Positions 9,889-20,075 of a stretch of DNA of 64,000 bases are shown piece after piece (the first letter of the stretch is position 1; each line of letters begins with the position of its first letter). The position numbers were made by a program, and so were the translations under genes. The DNA comes from Triatoma infestans (Eukaryota > Arthropoda > Insecta > Hemiptera > Reduviidae). The notes under the pieces are model-generated. The model was not told the origin of the DNA and made no database searches. It saw only the letters and a program-made list of their open reading frames with translations. The stretch covers positions 18,357 to 82,356 of the forward strand of contig JAAEAF010006023.1 in NCBI GenBank assembly GCA_011037195.1, written 5' to 3'.

Positions 9889-10370
9889 GCATCTACTAAT
9901 CCATATAAACTTTATCTGCTTATTAGCTTCATAAAATTTCCGACAATCTCTTTTCCAACAACAGTACCAGAGAGGATTTGATAATTTTATATATCTGTAG
10001 AAGTTTAAAAATTCAAAATTGGAATTCTATGCCATATTTCTAATGTGTATTAATATTATGCAGGTGGTACAACCATACATTGTACTGAAGTGATAATTTA
10101 AAGAAAAACTTAACGCTTCTACTGTCGTACTCAGGGGGGGGGGACCTCAAAACATGTATTTCCGGTAAAAACTGACCGCAATACTTCCTGCTAACAGTAT
10201 TAATACAATTAAATAAGTTGCAGTATATCGAGTTCGAAGAAAATCGAGTGAAGAAGAATCGCGTTTTTTTGTTGAACAGTTCTTGTAGTATTTTGCAATT
10301 TTCTCCATATAAATTTATAACACTAACCATGAATTCAAAGATCTAACATTTCTGTTGGCACCGTTATTTG
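9889..10370. repeat. Family H pieces, mixed orientation
   Basis: 10035-10110 contains the reverse variant block TCTAATGTGTATTAATATTA with a GTACAACC segment. 10130-10210 resembles the 5' end block (GACCTCAAAACATGTATTTCCGG). Likely two fused fragments. 9889-10030 is unassigned. Confidence 0.5.
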
Positions 10371-10374
10371 CGAG

Positions 10375-10970
10375 CTAGTTCTATGTTATTACACTGTTCA
10401 ACAAAAACATCCTGATGATAGGCGAACACCACAAAGAAGGCTATCACGGAAAATATCCCTGATGTTCCTCCAATAACTGGATTCCGTCCGTGAATTGCGA
10501 TTCCGAAAAAAGGTTTTCCAGCCACAAAAAGGTTTGGGGAATAGATGAAAGTTATTGGGAGCCAAATCTGGCAAATAAGAGAGGATGTTCTAAACAATTC
10601 ATACATCAAATCTCTCAATTATCCCATTCTCAAAGCGCCTTTATGGGGGTGGGTGCATTGTCCTGGTGAAAGAAGGGCGTGGGTATGTGGCCCGAAGAAA
10701 CCGGGTCGATGATCACAAAATGAAGCTGGCTACCACGGAAAATGTCTCTGATGCTTTCCAGCTCTGCGGAACCAACTACCACAACAATTATCTGCCAGTT
10801 TCCACCTTCTCATAACAATCAGGAGTGTTGCGAGGCAATGCCAGAAGTGATTTTTAGAAATCTTATCTGTCCCCTCTCTGTTAATCAAACCCCACACCGC
10901 TGAAGCATACAATAGAACACTTTCTGCTAGAGAATTAAATAGACAAATCATCAGAGACATTTTCCGTGGT
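10375..10970. repeat. P1 remnants around a captured RT fragment
   Basis: A degenerate P1 core lies at 10398-10430 (CTGATGA form). A right arm at 10700-10795 carries TGAAGCTGGCTACCACGG and GCGGAACCAACTACCACAAC. A left arm stub at 10945-10970 reads CAGAGACATTTTCCGTGGTA. The stub is cut by the L2 element at 10971. Between arm and stub sits the RT fragment listed separately. Confidence 0.6.
10798..10942 (-). pseudogene. Reverse transcriptase thumb fragment
   Basis: Minus-strand frame reading SLAESVLLYASAVWGLINRE and NHFWHCLATL, resembling the post-catalytic region of insect non-LTR reverse transcriptases (the sxLLYAsxxWG stretch). Only about 48 codons. It lies between two P1 arms, so it looks like cargo inside a palindrome. 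No catalytic residues are present. Confidence 0.5.
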
Positions 10971-11649
10971 AGTGTAGTGGAAGAAAGAAATAAAAGAAAA
11001 TAATAGTTTTAAAAATAGTTTAGAGAATTTGAGAATAAGACATTCCATCACCAGGGCAACGCTCAATCACTCACGCAGCGTTCGCACTTTGCAGAGTTTA
11101 CACATACGGCTCTCGCTATACCAGAGGTTAACCTTCAAGCCTCTACAGTGCTACATTATCTCCCAAATTTTTCGTGCCGAAAAATTTCTCTAGGAGGGGG
11201 GATAATGTAGTGGAAGAAAGAAATAAAAGAAAATAATAGTTGAGAATATTTTATAGTATCCAAAATATTATTTTGTTAATAATTTTAAATGTATCTAAGT
11301 GCAGTGAAAAGAGTCAGGTATGTAATTTGGGGTCATTGCTATTAGGGAAACAAAGGCACAAAAATCCGTTAAATTAATACAATGCGACTTGGCCAACTCT
11401 TTTGTAAAAGAGAGCATTCCTTCAAGACAGACTTGTTGCAGACACCAGGAGAACACATTAGAACTGTACCAGTTTTAAGTTATAACATCAGAGTTTATTA
11501 TAAGCTTATTATTGTGATATTTTAAAGTAACTTAATTTCTCTTAGAGAATAATATATTTATTTTAAAAACGTGGTGCTTTCTTGATTATTACTAATACTT
11601 CTATCTCAAACATACATACAAGCCCTTTACTAAACCGCTCGTGCTACAC
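10971..11649 (+). mobile_element. Internally deleted LTR retrotransposon, family L2
   Basis: TGTAGTGGAAGAAAGAAAT occurs twice, at 10971 and 11205, marking two LTR starts. The first LTR is short and ends GTGCTACA near 11154. After a 50-bp internal remnant comes a purine tract AGGAGGGGGGATAA (11191-11204) directly before the second LTR, which ends CTCGTGCTACACA at 11649. The order LTR, remnant, polypurine tract, LTR is that of a deletion derivative of a Gypsy- or BEL-like element with gag and pol lost. The two LTRs differ in their middles, so they may not be a simple sister pair. Confidence 0.65.
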
Positions 11650-11691
11650 ACTACCAGCATACATCCACACCAATCACATTTCAGTAGTCAT

Positions 11692-11965
11692 CGACCGGTT
11701 TCGGGCGTTCGCCCATCTTCAGGATGCGTTTGTCAGACAGTGTGATAACACAAACTTGCACAGAGCAAATTCAGTTTATAAACTAAAAAGTTTATAAACT
11801 GAATTTGCTCTGTGCAGTCTGTGTTATCACACTGTCTGACAAAACGCATCCGAAGATGGGCGAACGCCGAAGGAACCGGTCGATGACCATAAAATGAAGC
11901 AGGCTATCACGGAAAATGTCTCTGATACTTTCCAGCTCTGCGGAACCGACCACCACAACAATTAC
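11692..11965. repeat. P1 palindrome, near-complete
   Basis: The best small palindrome of the family. The left arm (from GTCATCGACCGGTTTCGGGC) and right arm meet around 11790, where TTTATAAACT repeats on both sides. The left core (minus strand, 11692-11730) is intact. The right core (11840-11885) has a one-base loss in CTGAAGA and a GG insertion before ACCGGT, so only one arm keeps a full core. The inner arms share TTGCACAGAGCAAATTCAG. Confidence 0.85.
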
Positions 11966-12450
11966 TGAACACTGTTTGTATTAACAAAGAATAAATAAAT
12001 ACTGCAAGGATTTTACACTGTCATGTTTTAGAGTGAGAGTATGGTAGCATAAAAAGAGTGTTAGAGAGTGACGGGGTGAGAAAGATGTATGTTGACAGTT
12101 GACACTGGCAATGAGAAAGAGTGAGTGGTCGGGCACCCTTTTTATATAGGCGGCTGGAGCAACCCCTACTCTCTTTAATTTCTTCTCCCAGTACCGACAT
12201 ACTCTCCTTAATTTGTTCCTCTCTACGAGCTTGAAGGATAACTTGAGGTGTGGAGTGTTTAGTACACTGATTCAGTCATGATTAGATCCATGGCATTATT
12301 AAGAGGAGTAGAGAAATTCGTGAAATTGTTTCACACCAGTTTTGTTGATGGTACCTCGTGATTGGTCTTCTTGTCACACAAGAAAGTGTCCATTATCTTT
12401 GATGTGATTGTATGTGTACTAAAGCAAACACATCCTTGTTTGTATTAAAT
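11966..12450 (-). other. Possible LTR-like repeat with minus-strand TATA
   Basis: The minus strand has CTATATAAAAAGGGTGCCCG (about 12133-12152), a TATA-type promoter setting. The words TGTTTGTATTAA at 11973 and 12437 form a direct repeat around the block. I see no second copy in the window, so LTR identity is a guess. Confidence 0.3.
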
Positions 12451-13390
12451 AAATAAAAAGAATACATGAGAAACACGCATAGCAAAAATAAATAAATAAA
12501 TAAATAAATGAATATATAAAATGGGAATGCTTTTAGTTTTGGGAATCAAAACACCTGATGGAAGGGGAACATTTTGGTCCAATAATCTCTTTACTAGAGA
12601 ACCTTACTTGTCTGGGTTTACATTATACGGGTATTTTTTTTTTCTCCTTGCCATACCCATACCCATTGGGTTTTGTGAAAACTGAAACACATTTCCCAGC
12701 GATGGGGGACGGCTTGTGGTGATGCGTTCACCCGCCTCTGCCCGGCCGACAACAACTCCATCCCTGGGCCTGTGTACTGGATATTTCTTCTTGATAACAT
12801 CAATAATTCAACAACATACGAACATATATACAGAGAAGGAGACGTACAAACAGACATACGCCGTATCTTTGCCTGCTGCAGATCTCCAGCCATTGGCCCG
12901 TCTATATTGGTATTAATTCACACGGGCCCCATACTTGTCAACAGAATGCTTTCTTTTTACATTCTTCCATGCCTCACTGCCTCTCAGTCTACTCGCCCCA
13001 TCTTGACAAACTTGTCTTCCTTCTCTCCAATCTACGTCTTACTCCACATGTTTTCTTTTTCATCCCCGCCCCCACTCCGCTATCTTCATCATGCAATATA
13101 CATTTGAGGTTTTTCCTGGAGCGGCACTATCTAACCGCCCGCCCCACCCCCAAAGAAAACAGAAATATATAAGACATAAGATTACCTACAAACTAACTAC
13201 ACAGTGTGACAATATTATTATGAAGCATCCTTGCTCAGGAATTCCAGGTACGCAACTGAGAAACCAAAGTCTCAATGATATCCTACTTAATTTTTGTCAA
13301 GAATTCCAAATATGTAACCAAATATTTGTCTTTAGTCTGCAGAAATAAGAGATTTCGAAAACAGCTTTGTTACTTCAAATTGGTCCAAAT
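12451..13390. other. Unassigned region, no repeat match
   Basis: One of the few stretches with no similarity to any family seen elsewhere in the window. It is less AT-rich around 12690-12780. It contains an AAAT microsatellite (12487-12512). Open frames up to 111 codons exist on both strands, but none shows a domain, signal peptide or splice pattern I can defend. It could be host unique sequence or an unlabelled element. Confidence 0.4.
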
Positions 13391-13393
13391 ATT

Positions 13394-13527
13394 ACTTTCT
13401 CTTACTCCTAGTAAGAGGAAGTATTGTAATCGTGTCAAATTTTCGATATGAGTTTTCACCGGAAATATCCGTTTTGAGGTCCCCTGAGTCCAAAAAGTGG
13501 TTTTTAGCAAATGGTCTGTGTGTGTGG

Positions 13528-13558
<31 letters not shown>

Positions 13559-14351
13559 GAACGAAAAGCGAAAAACGAAAACCGTGGGATCTGACAGTCG
13601 TCATCTGTCAAATTCCTCAACCGGAAGTACCACTTTACTGTTGTTTTTTTTACTTTTTGCAATTTTCTCAAAAATGGCTCCAACGATTTTCTTCAAACTT
13701 AGTATATAAACTACACATACAAAGAGCTACAACTTTTATTTGAAATGTTTCTCTGGGAAAATTTATTTAAGGGCACTTCTGGGGAAGGGGTGGGTTTAGG
13801 TTTGCATCTAAAGTGCTATTTCAGTTTATTAAACAATTCTATCATGTAAATGATATTAATTAAAATTGAATATGTTGTTGAAATTCCGTGTTTCAAAAAA
13901 ATCGGATAACCGGAAGTGCGTTTGTTTTAACACTTTACTAATGATTTTTTTTTTTTCCACTTTTTCGCGATTTTCTCAAAAATAGCTCCGAAGATTTTCT
14001 TAAAACTTCTTATATAAATTAAAAATGCAAAGATCTACATCTTTTATCTAAGATATTTCTCTGGAAAATTTCATTTAAGGGCACTTTTAGGGGAGGGTGG
14101 GGTTACAGCTTCCTCTAAAGTGGTATCATAGTTGATTATACAATTCTATCATCCAAACAAAATTAATTAGAAATAAATAGATGGCAAAATTCCAGTTTAA
14201 GAAAATTAGTAAACCGGAAGTGCGCTTTTACTGAACAGTTTTTTCAGTTTTCGACGAATTTCATTATATTTGGTACACAAACTATAAAATTTGTTAATTA
14301 TAATTTTGAGAACAGGAGTAAGAGAAAGTTGTGTGAGTGTTTCACACCAGA
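13394..14351 (+). repeat. Family H, full-length copy
   Basis: Left inverted repeat ACTTTCTCTTACTCC at 13394-13408, with an adjacent hairpin partner AGTAAGAGGAAGT. Right inverted repeat GGAGTAAGAGAAAGT at 14315-14329, followed by TGTGTGAGTGTTTCACACCAGA. Inside are a TG microsatellite (13517-13558) and three related units starting at the CCGGAAGT words near 13621, 13911 and 14216. Units 1 and 2 share CAAAAATGGCTCC-type and GATTTTCTT blocks. No protein is encoded. The layout is like non-autonomous Helentron derivatives. Confidence 0.85.
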
Positions 14352-14394
14352 TTTTTCTTAGAAATGTTGTGTTAATAAAAGTTGTATGTGTAGT

Positions 14395-14737
14395 AGATTA
14401 TAATAAGTTTAAAGAAAATGGTTTCAACCGTTTTTTTGAAAATTTCAGAAATCTGAAAAAATTCATTTAGTAAAGTGATACTTTCGGTTGAGAAATTTTG
14501 ACAGGTAAGTTTCTGACGGATGCTATAGTTACACCCACACGAAATGTCAAGTTAAAACTTCTGCGTTTTTGGTTTTGTTTTTGAGCTACGCTGTTCATAT
14601 ACATACCAAAACACACACACACACACAGACCATTTTCTAAAAACCAGTTTTTTTGACTCAGGGGACCTCAAAACGTTTATTTCCGTTGAAAATTGGACAC
14701 TATTACAAACTTCCTGTAATAGCCAGTTAGAGAAAGT
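14395..14737 (-). repeat. Family H fragment, head-on to the previous copy
   Basis: Reverse 5' third of H: TTTCGGTTGAGAAATTTTGACAGG, CA microsatellite (14611-14625), GGGGACCTCAAAACG and the outer end AGAGAAAGT (14729-14737). It faces the forward copy ending at 14351. Confidence 0.75.
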
Positions 14738-15140
14738 AAAAAGTTACAAAATTAGTGTTGAATTAGACACTTAAAATGTCTGTAGAGAAACTTGTGCAAT
14801 TTTCCCAAATTTAATCATTGTTCCCTAAAAATTTCTGGCTGGCTTCCAACGGTAGTTTTCTCATTTTCAATTAGCAGTGTGATAGAATTGTATTGAATTT
14901 ATTTCTAGACCAGGTAGGGCAATTGTATCGTAAGATTGCCTTTCTCGTGTAGTTCTAATCTGGACAAGTGCCTTCTTATAAGTTTATAAATTGAATTTAT
15001 GTACTCATTGGCGCAAATATGAGCGTTAGAAAGGGGCGGCTCCCTTCTAAAAACTTTGCGCAGCTCTACCAAATTTAGTTATAATCCTACTATAATATAA
15101 CTGTTTGGCATATATTTCAAATAAATTTAAATAAATTCTT
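14738..15140. other. Unassigned stretch
   Basis: AT-rich. Contains TTGCGCAGCTCTACC (15056-15070) and GGCAATTGTATCG. No frame, RNA or repeat recognised. Confidence 0.35.
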
Positions 15141-15295
15141 TATACTTCTTCCAACTCCTCCTAGTAGGCGGAAGTATTCCGATCGTGTTGGAATTCCAAA
15201 ACTTTGGGTTTGCACCGGAAATACATGTTTTGAGATCTGCTGAGGATGAAATAATCTGATGTGAAACGCTAACCCGACTTTCTTTTTAATTGCAA
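15141..15295. repeat. Family H, two ends joined
   Basis: A forward 5' end (GTAGGCGGAAGTATTCCGATCGTG, then GCACCGGAAATACATGTTTTGAG) is followed directly by a reverse 3' end (TCTGATGTGAAACGCTAACC). The body of the element is missing, so this is a deletion or recombination product. Confidence 0.65.
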
Positions 15296-15331
15296 TTAAT
15301 ACAATTTAATTAATCACATTGTCTTTAAAAC

Positions 15332-15641
15332 TGTATAATGGAGTTGATGAGGAGAGAAATTAGGTTAGATTAATTAGACGAGATATGAAGACACTGTTTT
15401 ATAATATAACTATAAGTTTACACTAACTGCACTGGATTTGTAATGATTTTATAGAATAAAGGGTGAGAGTAGAGTTATGACACGATGTGATGTATATGGT
15501 TGAATTTGATAGATAGATGTCTAGATCTCTTACTGGCTTATATACAGGTTCTCCCCACTCTAGCCTGCTTAAGTCAGAGAGTACCAGAGAGGGCCTTTTT
15601 TCTCTCGGTCGGGCCTGTGTACTCTTTTTCTTGCCGTTACA
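15332..15641 (-). mobile_element. Solo LTR, family L1
   Basis: Reverse copy of the 1348-1689 LTR: GGAGAGAAATTAGGTTAGATT, CACTAACTGCACTGGA and CTCCCACTCTAGCCTGCTTA in register. It starts at TGTATAATGG and ends near GCCGTTACA. No flanking internal region. Confidence 0.65.
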
Positions 15642-15664
15642 ACTGCAATGTTTACCAGCCATTT

Positions 15665-15890
15665 GGGCTGGCCATATAAATGGTGGTGGGAATTTTACTC
15701 GTTAACTGAACGGCCTTATGTGGAGCGTTCTCTGTGAAAATCAACAAGGCTTGTGCAAATTTAAATTTTGAACTAACTGACGTGCTCCTAAAATACTCTT
15801 TTCAAAATCAATTTTCGCGGGAAAAGGCTACAAAGAGGTTTTTTTTTATTGAAATTGGCAACTACAATGACAAAGTGTAACAAGCGAATA
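15665..15890 (-). repeat. Family H variant fragment
   Basis: Reverse of the variant block at 7970-8060: CATATAAATGGTGGTGGGAA, GAACGGCC and AACAAGGCTTGTGC match with substitutions. Degraded. Confidence 0.5.
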
Positions 15891-15982
15891 TGAAAACTGA
15901 ACGGATGGAAAGCGAATAAGTGGTTAGCGTTCTGGACTCCCACGCGGAGGAACCGGAGTTGAGTCCAGCTGTGTTACGCTTA

Positions 15983-17080
15983 TTATTATTATTATTTGTC
16001 TGTGGGAAGGGAAACCCTATGCTATCCAAAGTCTCACTGGGCCCATATAGCTACCCCAAGAAAAACAACAACAAACCAGGTGTAGAACAAAAATCCAGAC
16101 CCGGATCTAATCCATCTAAGATTCACTGCAATCCGAATAAATCGGACAATAACCTCAAGCGGAAATAGCCTAAGCTCTTCCACAGACATCCTATTCCGAC
16201 AAAGATCCTGAACCGAATTTCCTCACAACCCAAGCAATCAGTCATAAGATGGATGGGTGTTTCCTCCTCTGTCTCACAGACCTACAAAATGGATCCGCCA
16301 TTACGTAGAGATGTCTCCTTAAACCACAGTGTCCAGTAAGAGATCCAACCAGATGCCTGAGAGCGCTCCATGAAAAACACAGCAACGTCTCACCCTTGTC
16401 CGCCTTGCCCGGACGCCGATGAGCATTTTGGACTGCCGAAAACCAACTGAGCTCATCCATAAGGATGAATGCTGTGAAGCTGTCCATGTCTGGAAGCCTG
16501 ACAGACATGTGCCAGAAGACACGCCAACAGCAGGCTCGGGACCAATGAAAGGAAGAGAGGCGCCTAATTTGGCAAACCTATCCACCTGCTCATTTCCAAA
16601 AATTCCCATGTGACCTGGCACCCAGACTAGAAGCACATCCTTCAGAGAAGAAAGCTCTTCCAGTCTTTTAGAACATTCTAACACCAACCTGGAAGTGAAG
16701 ACACATGAACTCAGCGCCTTCAGCGCAGCCTGGCTGTCCGAGAAGATACAAACACCTTTTAAGTTAGTGTTAAGTACCCTCTCATCCAAAACACAACAAA
16801 GAATAGCATAAACCTCAGTCTGGAAGACCGTGGTCCATTCACCAAGAGATACTGCCAAATGATCTCCAGTCTCAAAATAGACCGCAGCTCCAGACCTACC
16901 ATCCATTCTGGAACCGTCCGGAAGTAATTATCAGGTATCATGCCAGACGGACCCAATCTTAAGCAATCTTCTCTAGAGGGTAACCTGACACTGTAAGAAT
17001 GCTCGAAAACAAAAGTCTTCAACATTCTATCAGAGGGAAAACCTGTAATAGGAACCTTAGATTTGCTTACATAACAGAAC
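15983..17080 (-). mobile_element. 5'-truncated I-type non-LTR retrotransposon, TAA tail
   Basis: A 1.1-kb insertion inside a SINE, flanked by an exact 14-bp target duplication. Its 3' end on the minus strand is a TAA repeat tail (about 15983-15995). It encodes only the C-terminal part of ORF2. The copy at 47323-48418 is the same family, almost the same length, and is truncated within a few bases of the same point. Confidence 0.9.
16245..17060 (-). pseudogene. RNase H domain and tail of I-type ORF2
   Basis: Minus-strand frame of 195 codons (16319-16906) holding most of an RNase H domain: DGRSGAAVYF (first acidic position), TVFQTEVYAI (Glu), CIFSDSQAALKAL (Asp), and LVWVPGHMGIFGNEQVDRFAK (last motif, shown here as two joined pieces of the same stretch). 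All four catalytic-type positions appear present, although the last motif has V for A before the acidic residue. Upstream a second frame (16759-17025) supplies the linker. Downstream LTGHCGLRRHLYV and a Cys-containing tail continue in another frame. The protein is truncated at its N-terminus and frameshifted twice, so it is not functional. Confidence 0.8.
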
Positions 17081-17359
17081 CTGTGTTACGCTTAGTTTTT
17101 TTTCTAGGAAGGCAAGGGCTAGTTCAGGACCACATATCTGCAATATCGCCTAGGAAGGAGCCTCTAAGGCTCACTGTCCGGTGACTGACAGTGTTGTCTG
17201 TAGCGTGACAGCCTAGGTATCCGGAAAGTCCGGAGACCGGCAGGGCACTGAGAAAGCTCCGGGCGCCATTGACCATAAATATTGACGCGAAAAACTGAAC
17301 GGAATTCACTGATTGGAGAACCCCACCTAGTAGTGACACTCCACTAACCTGTTTTTCGT

Positions 17360-17720
17360 TAAATCAGATATCTAGGCGATTTTTGCTTCCGCCGCCTACC
17401 ACGGATGGTGTTGAAATGGAGTCGCTTAAGATGGGCTTCTATGGATGAATAAAATCGCTAGGATTTCGCTAGATCGCGGATGAAAGTAATTTTGAGGTCA
17501 TTATGCACAGTTCGTTTGGATAGGTTCCAAGAGGGAGTATTTATGATTTTTCTGAAGATTTTTATGACTATACAGATTGTATTCGCTAACAATTGGAATT
17601 TGTGGTTGTTCCCCATAATTCCAATCCATAGTGCAAATCGATCTAAGAAGTAGTAAATAAAACAGTCTTTTGGTTTTTGAAGAGAGTTTTTTAGAACGTC
17701 TGTCAAGGAGGGAAGTTTAT
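17360..17720 (-). pseudogene. Jockey-like ORF2 C-terminal fragment
   Basis: Minus-strand 82-codon frame at 17458-17706 reads KIFRKIINTPSWNLSKR followed by HNDLKITFI. This parallels the Jockey C-terminal pattern of a KxLRxIxNAP stretch and an IHxDL stretch, also seen at 6480-6540. Past an in-frame stop it continues with a basic segment. No catalytic part is present. Similarity is modest, so the clade is tentative. Confidence 0.5.
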
Positions 17721-18102
17721 AGCGACGATTGGTTTCAAGTCTTTTTTGTCTATTTTTATTTTATTTTTTTTATTCATTTATTATTCACCTGAAGGTAATT
17801 ATATATATACAAAAGGTACGTCAAGGTCGTCTATTCCATGATGACAACAAACAAAACTAAAACCTAAACAGCTGTTTAGCAACTACTGTGTGGGTAAGTC
17901 TTTTGTCAAGAAATAGTTGAAGGTAACGTATTCTGTCGCATTAGGACCAAATAAAATTGATAGATATTTATGTGAGTAAATAGTACACTATATTTTTTAA
18001 ATAAAATCGAGGAGAATTGTAAAATCCATACAATAAAGTCGCATAGCCGGTTGATAGATTTTGTTCGATACCTTCGTGTCAGATACGGTGGTAGTAACTA
18101 AA
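17721..18102. other. Unassigned AT-rich stretch
   Basis: A TTTTATTTTATTTTTTTTATT tract (17752-17775) and a short AT repeat near 17800. The last 50 bp (GATAGATTTTGTTCGATACC) resemble H. No gene seen. Confidence 0.4.
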
Positions 18103-18428
18103 GTTGTTGTGGTTGGTTCCGCAGAGCTGGAAAGCATCTGAGACATTTTCCATAATAACCTGCTTCTTTTTGTGATCGGTTTCGGGGTTTCGCCCATCAT
18201 CAGGATGCTTTCGTCAAACAGTGTAATAACATAGACTAGCACAGAGCAAATACAGTTCATACACTGGTTTTTAAATATCTCTGTTTATACACTATAAATT
18301 AAATTTGCTCTGTGCAAGTCTATGTTATCACAATGTTTGACAAACGCATCCTGATGATTGGCGATCACTCGAAACAGGTCGATGACCACAAAAAGAAACA
18401 GGCTATCACGGAAAATATCTCTGATAAC
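18103..18428. repeat. P1 palindrome, CTGATGA-type core
   Basis: Both arms present, meeting near 18265-18285. The minus-strand core (about 18172-18215) has the textbook CTGATGA heptamer, a GGGC-GAAA-CCCC hairpin (three G-C pairs and a C-C mismatch) and GAAACC. The plus-strand core (18340-18385) is CTGATGA with an eroded hairpin. The arms share GTGCAAGTCTATGTTATCAC-type inner blocks with other copies. Confidence 0.8.
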
Positions 18429-18460
18429 AAGTAAGTGTCAGCCGTTGGCCACTGTGGAAT

Positions 18461-19813
18461 TTTATTATTAGACCGGGTGCCTGGCGGCATCGGACCTAAG
18501 CCTTTATGGCTTTTATCCCCCCGATGACCACCATATCATCCCCTTAGACAGTCTCCCCCAGTAGCCTACTGATCAGTCTGCAATATCCCAGGATATCCTT
18601 TAAATCCAACTCGCCCAAGCAATCCTGCGAGAGTGGTGCCCTCCCAAATACGCTAAACCTAGTACCAGCGAAACAGGGACACTGACATAGATAGTGATAC
18701 ACCGTTTCCCTGACTCTGTCGTCGCAATTCTGACAAATGGGACTAGACGTCCTCCCTATGTTAAACAAGTGACTAGACACCCAAGTGTGTCCAGTCACCA
18801 CCCCCACCAAGGTCCTCAGACCTGTCCTACTGAGTGACAGGAGATACTCCGAAACTCCCTGCTTAATTCCTTTTATAAATCTTTTAGCTTGGAGGCACCC
18901 CTGCGTGTGCCCCAGCCCCCAGCATTTCTCCAAGACTTTCATCTCCCAAAGTTTAATCTGTTTGTCGCGAAACTTCTTTGTGACGGCAAGGGCTGGTTCA
19001 GTACTACAAAATGGTAATGATGATCCCTCCCTAGCCAACTGATCCGCCCTCTCATTGCCCTCTATTCCCGCATGTCCAGGTATCCAATAGAGACGCACCT
19101 TACCCTCCGAGCCAAGCGTTAAGCCTTCTCCTACATTCTCCCACTAGTTTCGAGCTCCACCATGGCTTGCTCAAAGCCCTCAGTGCGGCCTGACTATCGG
19201 AGAATATCCGCACCTCTTTAATCTCTCCCTGCCACTCCCCCACAAGGCGGCAGCATTCAATAATGCCCACCACCTCGGACTGGAAAACAGTGGCCAAACC
19301 ACCCAAGGTCACCGAACTCCCTCTATCCACTCCGGCAATCATGCTTCCCCCCCTGACAGGCCAGTCCCTTCCTGCCTAGAGCCTCTGATACCAGTGATAA
19401 TGCCGCTACCCGCCTCCGTTGGCCTCGTGAGGATATCATCCCCTGTACTGCCAATACTGATCTCGTATTCCCTTTTAAATCCCCATTTCTTGCTCGTCTC
19501 ATCGAGTTTAGATGACAGAAACCGGTTAACTTGCCAAATCTCATCCTCGGATCCTAGTGTGATCCCCCCCGAAAGGTTCTCACCCATTCTCCCTTACACC
19601 TCATTCTAGGGTGCCCCTTCATCGCTTCACCCACCACCTCAACATACTGAAGAGGAGTTATCCTCAGCAACATCTCCATTGCCACCGTCGGTGTCGTTCC
19701 CGACGCACCAGTAATAGCCAGACAGGCCGTACGCTGCATTCCTTGCAGCTTCTTGCTGTTCCCCCTACCTAGGAGCCAGTCCACTATGCCACTGCGGCAT
19801 ACAGTATCCTTGG
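18461..19813 (-). mobile_element. 5'-truncated I-type non-LTR retrotransposon
   Basis: Flanked by an 11-bp target duplication CACTGTGGAAT (18450-18460 and 19814-19824). The minus-strand 3' end is a short TAATAATAAA tail at about 18461-18471. It codes for the connection region, RNase H and zinc tail of ORF2. More GC-rich than its surroundings, which suggests a younger insertion. Confidence 0.85.
18544..19784 (-). pseudogene. I-type ORF2 C-terminus: connection, RNase H, zinc tail
   Basis: Three overlapping minus-strand frames join into one reading with two frameshifts (near 19570 and 19097). First frame: LQGMQRTACLAITGASGTTP and ITPLQYVEVV, the post-RT connection. Second: TVFQSEVVGIIE (Glu) and RIFSDSQAALRAL (Asp) of RNase H. 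Third: LYWIPGHAGIEGNERADQLA (last Asp motif), then SLSRTGLRTLVGVVTGH and CQNCDDRVRETVYHYLCQC, a CxxC...H...C cluster, ending at a natural stop 18544. All RNase H catalytic residues visible after the first acidic one are conserved. Only the frameshifts and the missing RT domain show that it is dead. Confidence 0.85.
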
Positions 19814-20075
19814 CACTGTGGAATAGTTACTGATAAGAAATCATAGAATCCGAGCTAAATGATCGTAAGATAGTATAATTACATAACTATGTCGAGCAAG
19901 TTAATTTCATAATTTGGCATTCCATTCCACATTTCACCTTTCATAATTCACACACACACTATCCACGCACGCATGTATAAATAAATATGGGTTATTTTTT
20001 TTACAGGCCTAAATATAACGAGTCTAAATGAGCTTAAATACAGACATTTACAGGAGCTTACTGCGATTTTTATTT

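Larger units (their letters stand above)
15893..17303 (+). mobile_element. tRNA-derived SINE split by a nested element
   Basis: SINE head at 15906-15982 with polymerase III-like boxes (AAGTGGTTAGCG, GGAGTTGAGTCC), then a 1.1-kb insertion. The SINE body at 17095-17290 shares CTCACTGTCCGGTGA, GACAGTGTTGTCTGTAGCG and CTCCGGGCGC with the SINEs at 25802, 28667 and 50273. The outer target duplication AAAACTGAACGGA is exact at 15893-15905 and 17291-17303. The inner duplication CTGTGTTACGCTTA is exact at 15969-15982 and 17081-17094. Confidence 0.85.

Noticed and set aside
11692..11965. P1 as an ordinary Tc1/mariner MITE
   Set aside because: No TA duplications at its ends and a conserved structured core in the arms; DNA-transposon origin is not excluded but is not supported here.
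12772..13107. 111-codon plus-strand frame
   Set aside because: Overlapped by other frames of similar size, no domain, no supporting context.
13497..13709. Short frames through the TG tract of H (both strands)
   Set aside because: Present only because the microsatellite lacks stops; similar frames recur in each H copy at different phases.
16419..16613. Plus-strand frames opposite the RNase H remnant
   Set aside because: Antisense shadows of the minus-strand ORF2 sequence; the same holds for plus frames at 18785-19609 and 54325-55496, and minus frames at 45887-46168 and 49260-49850.
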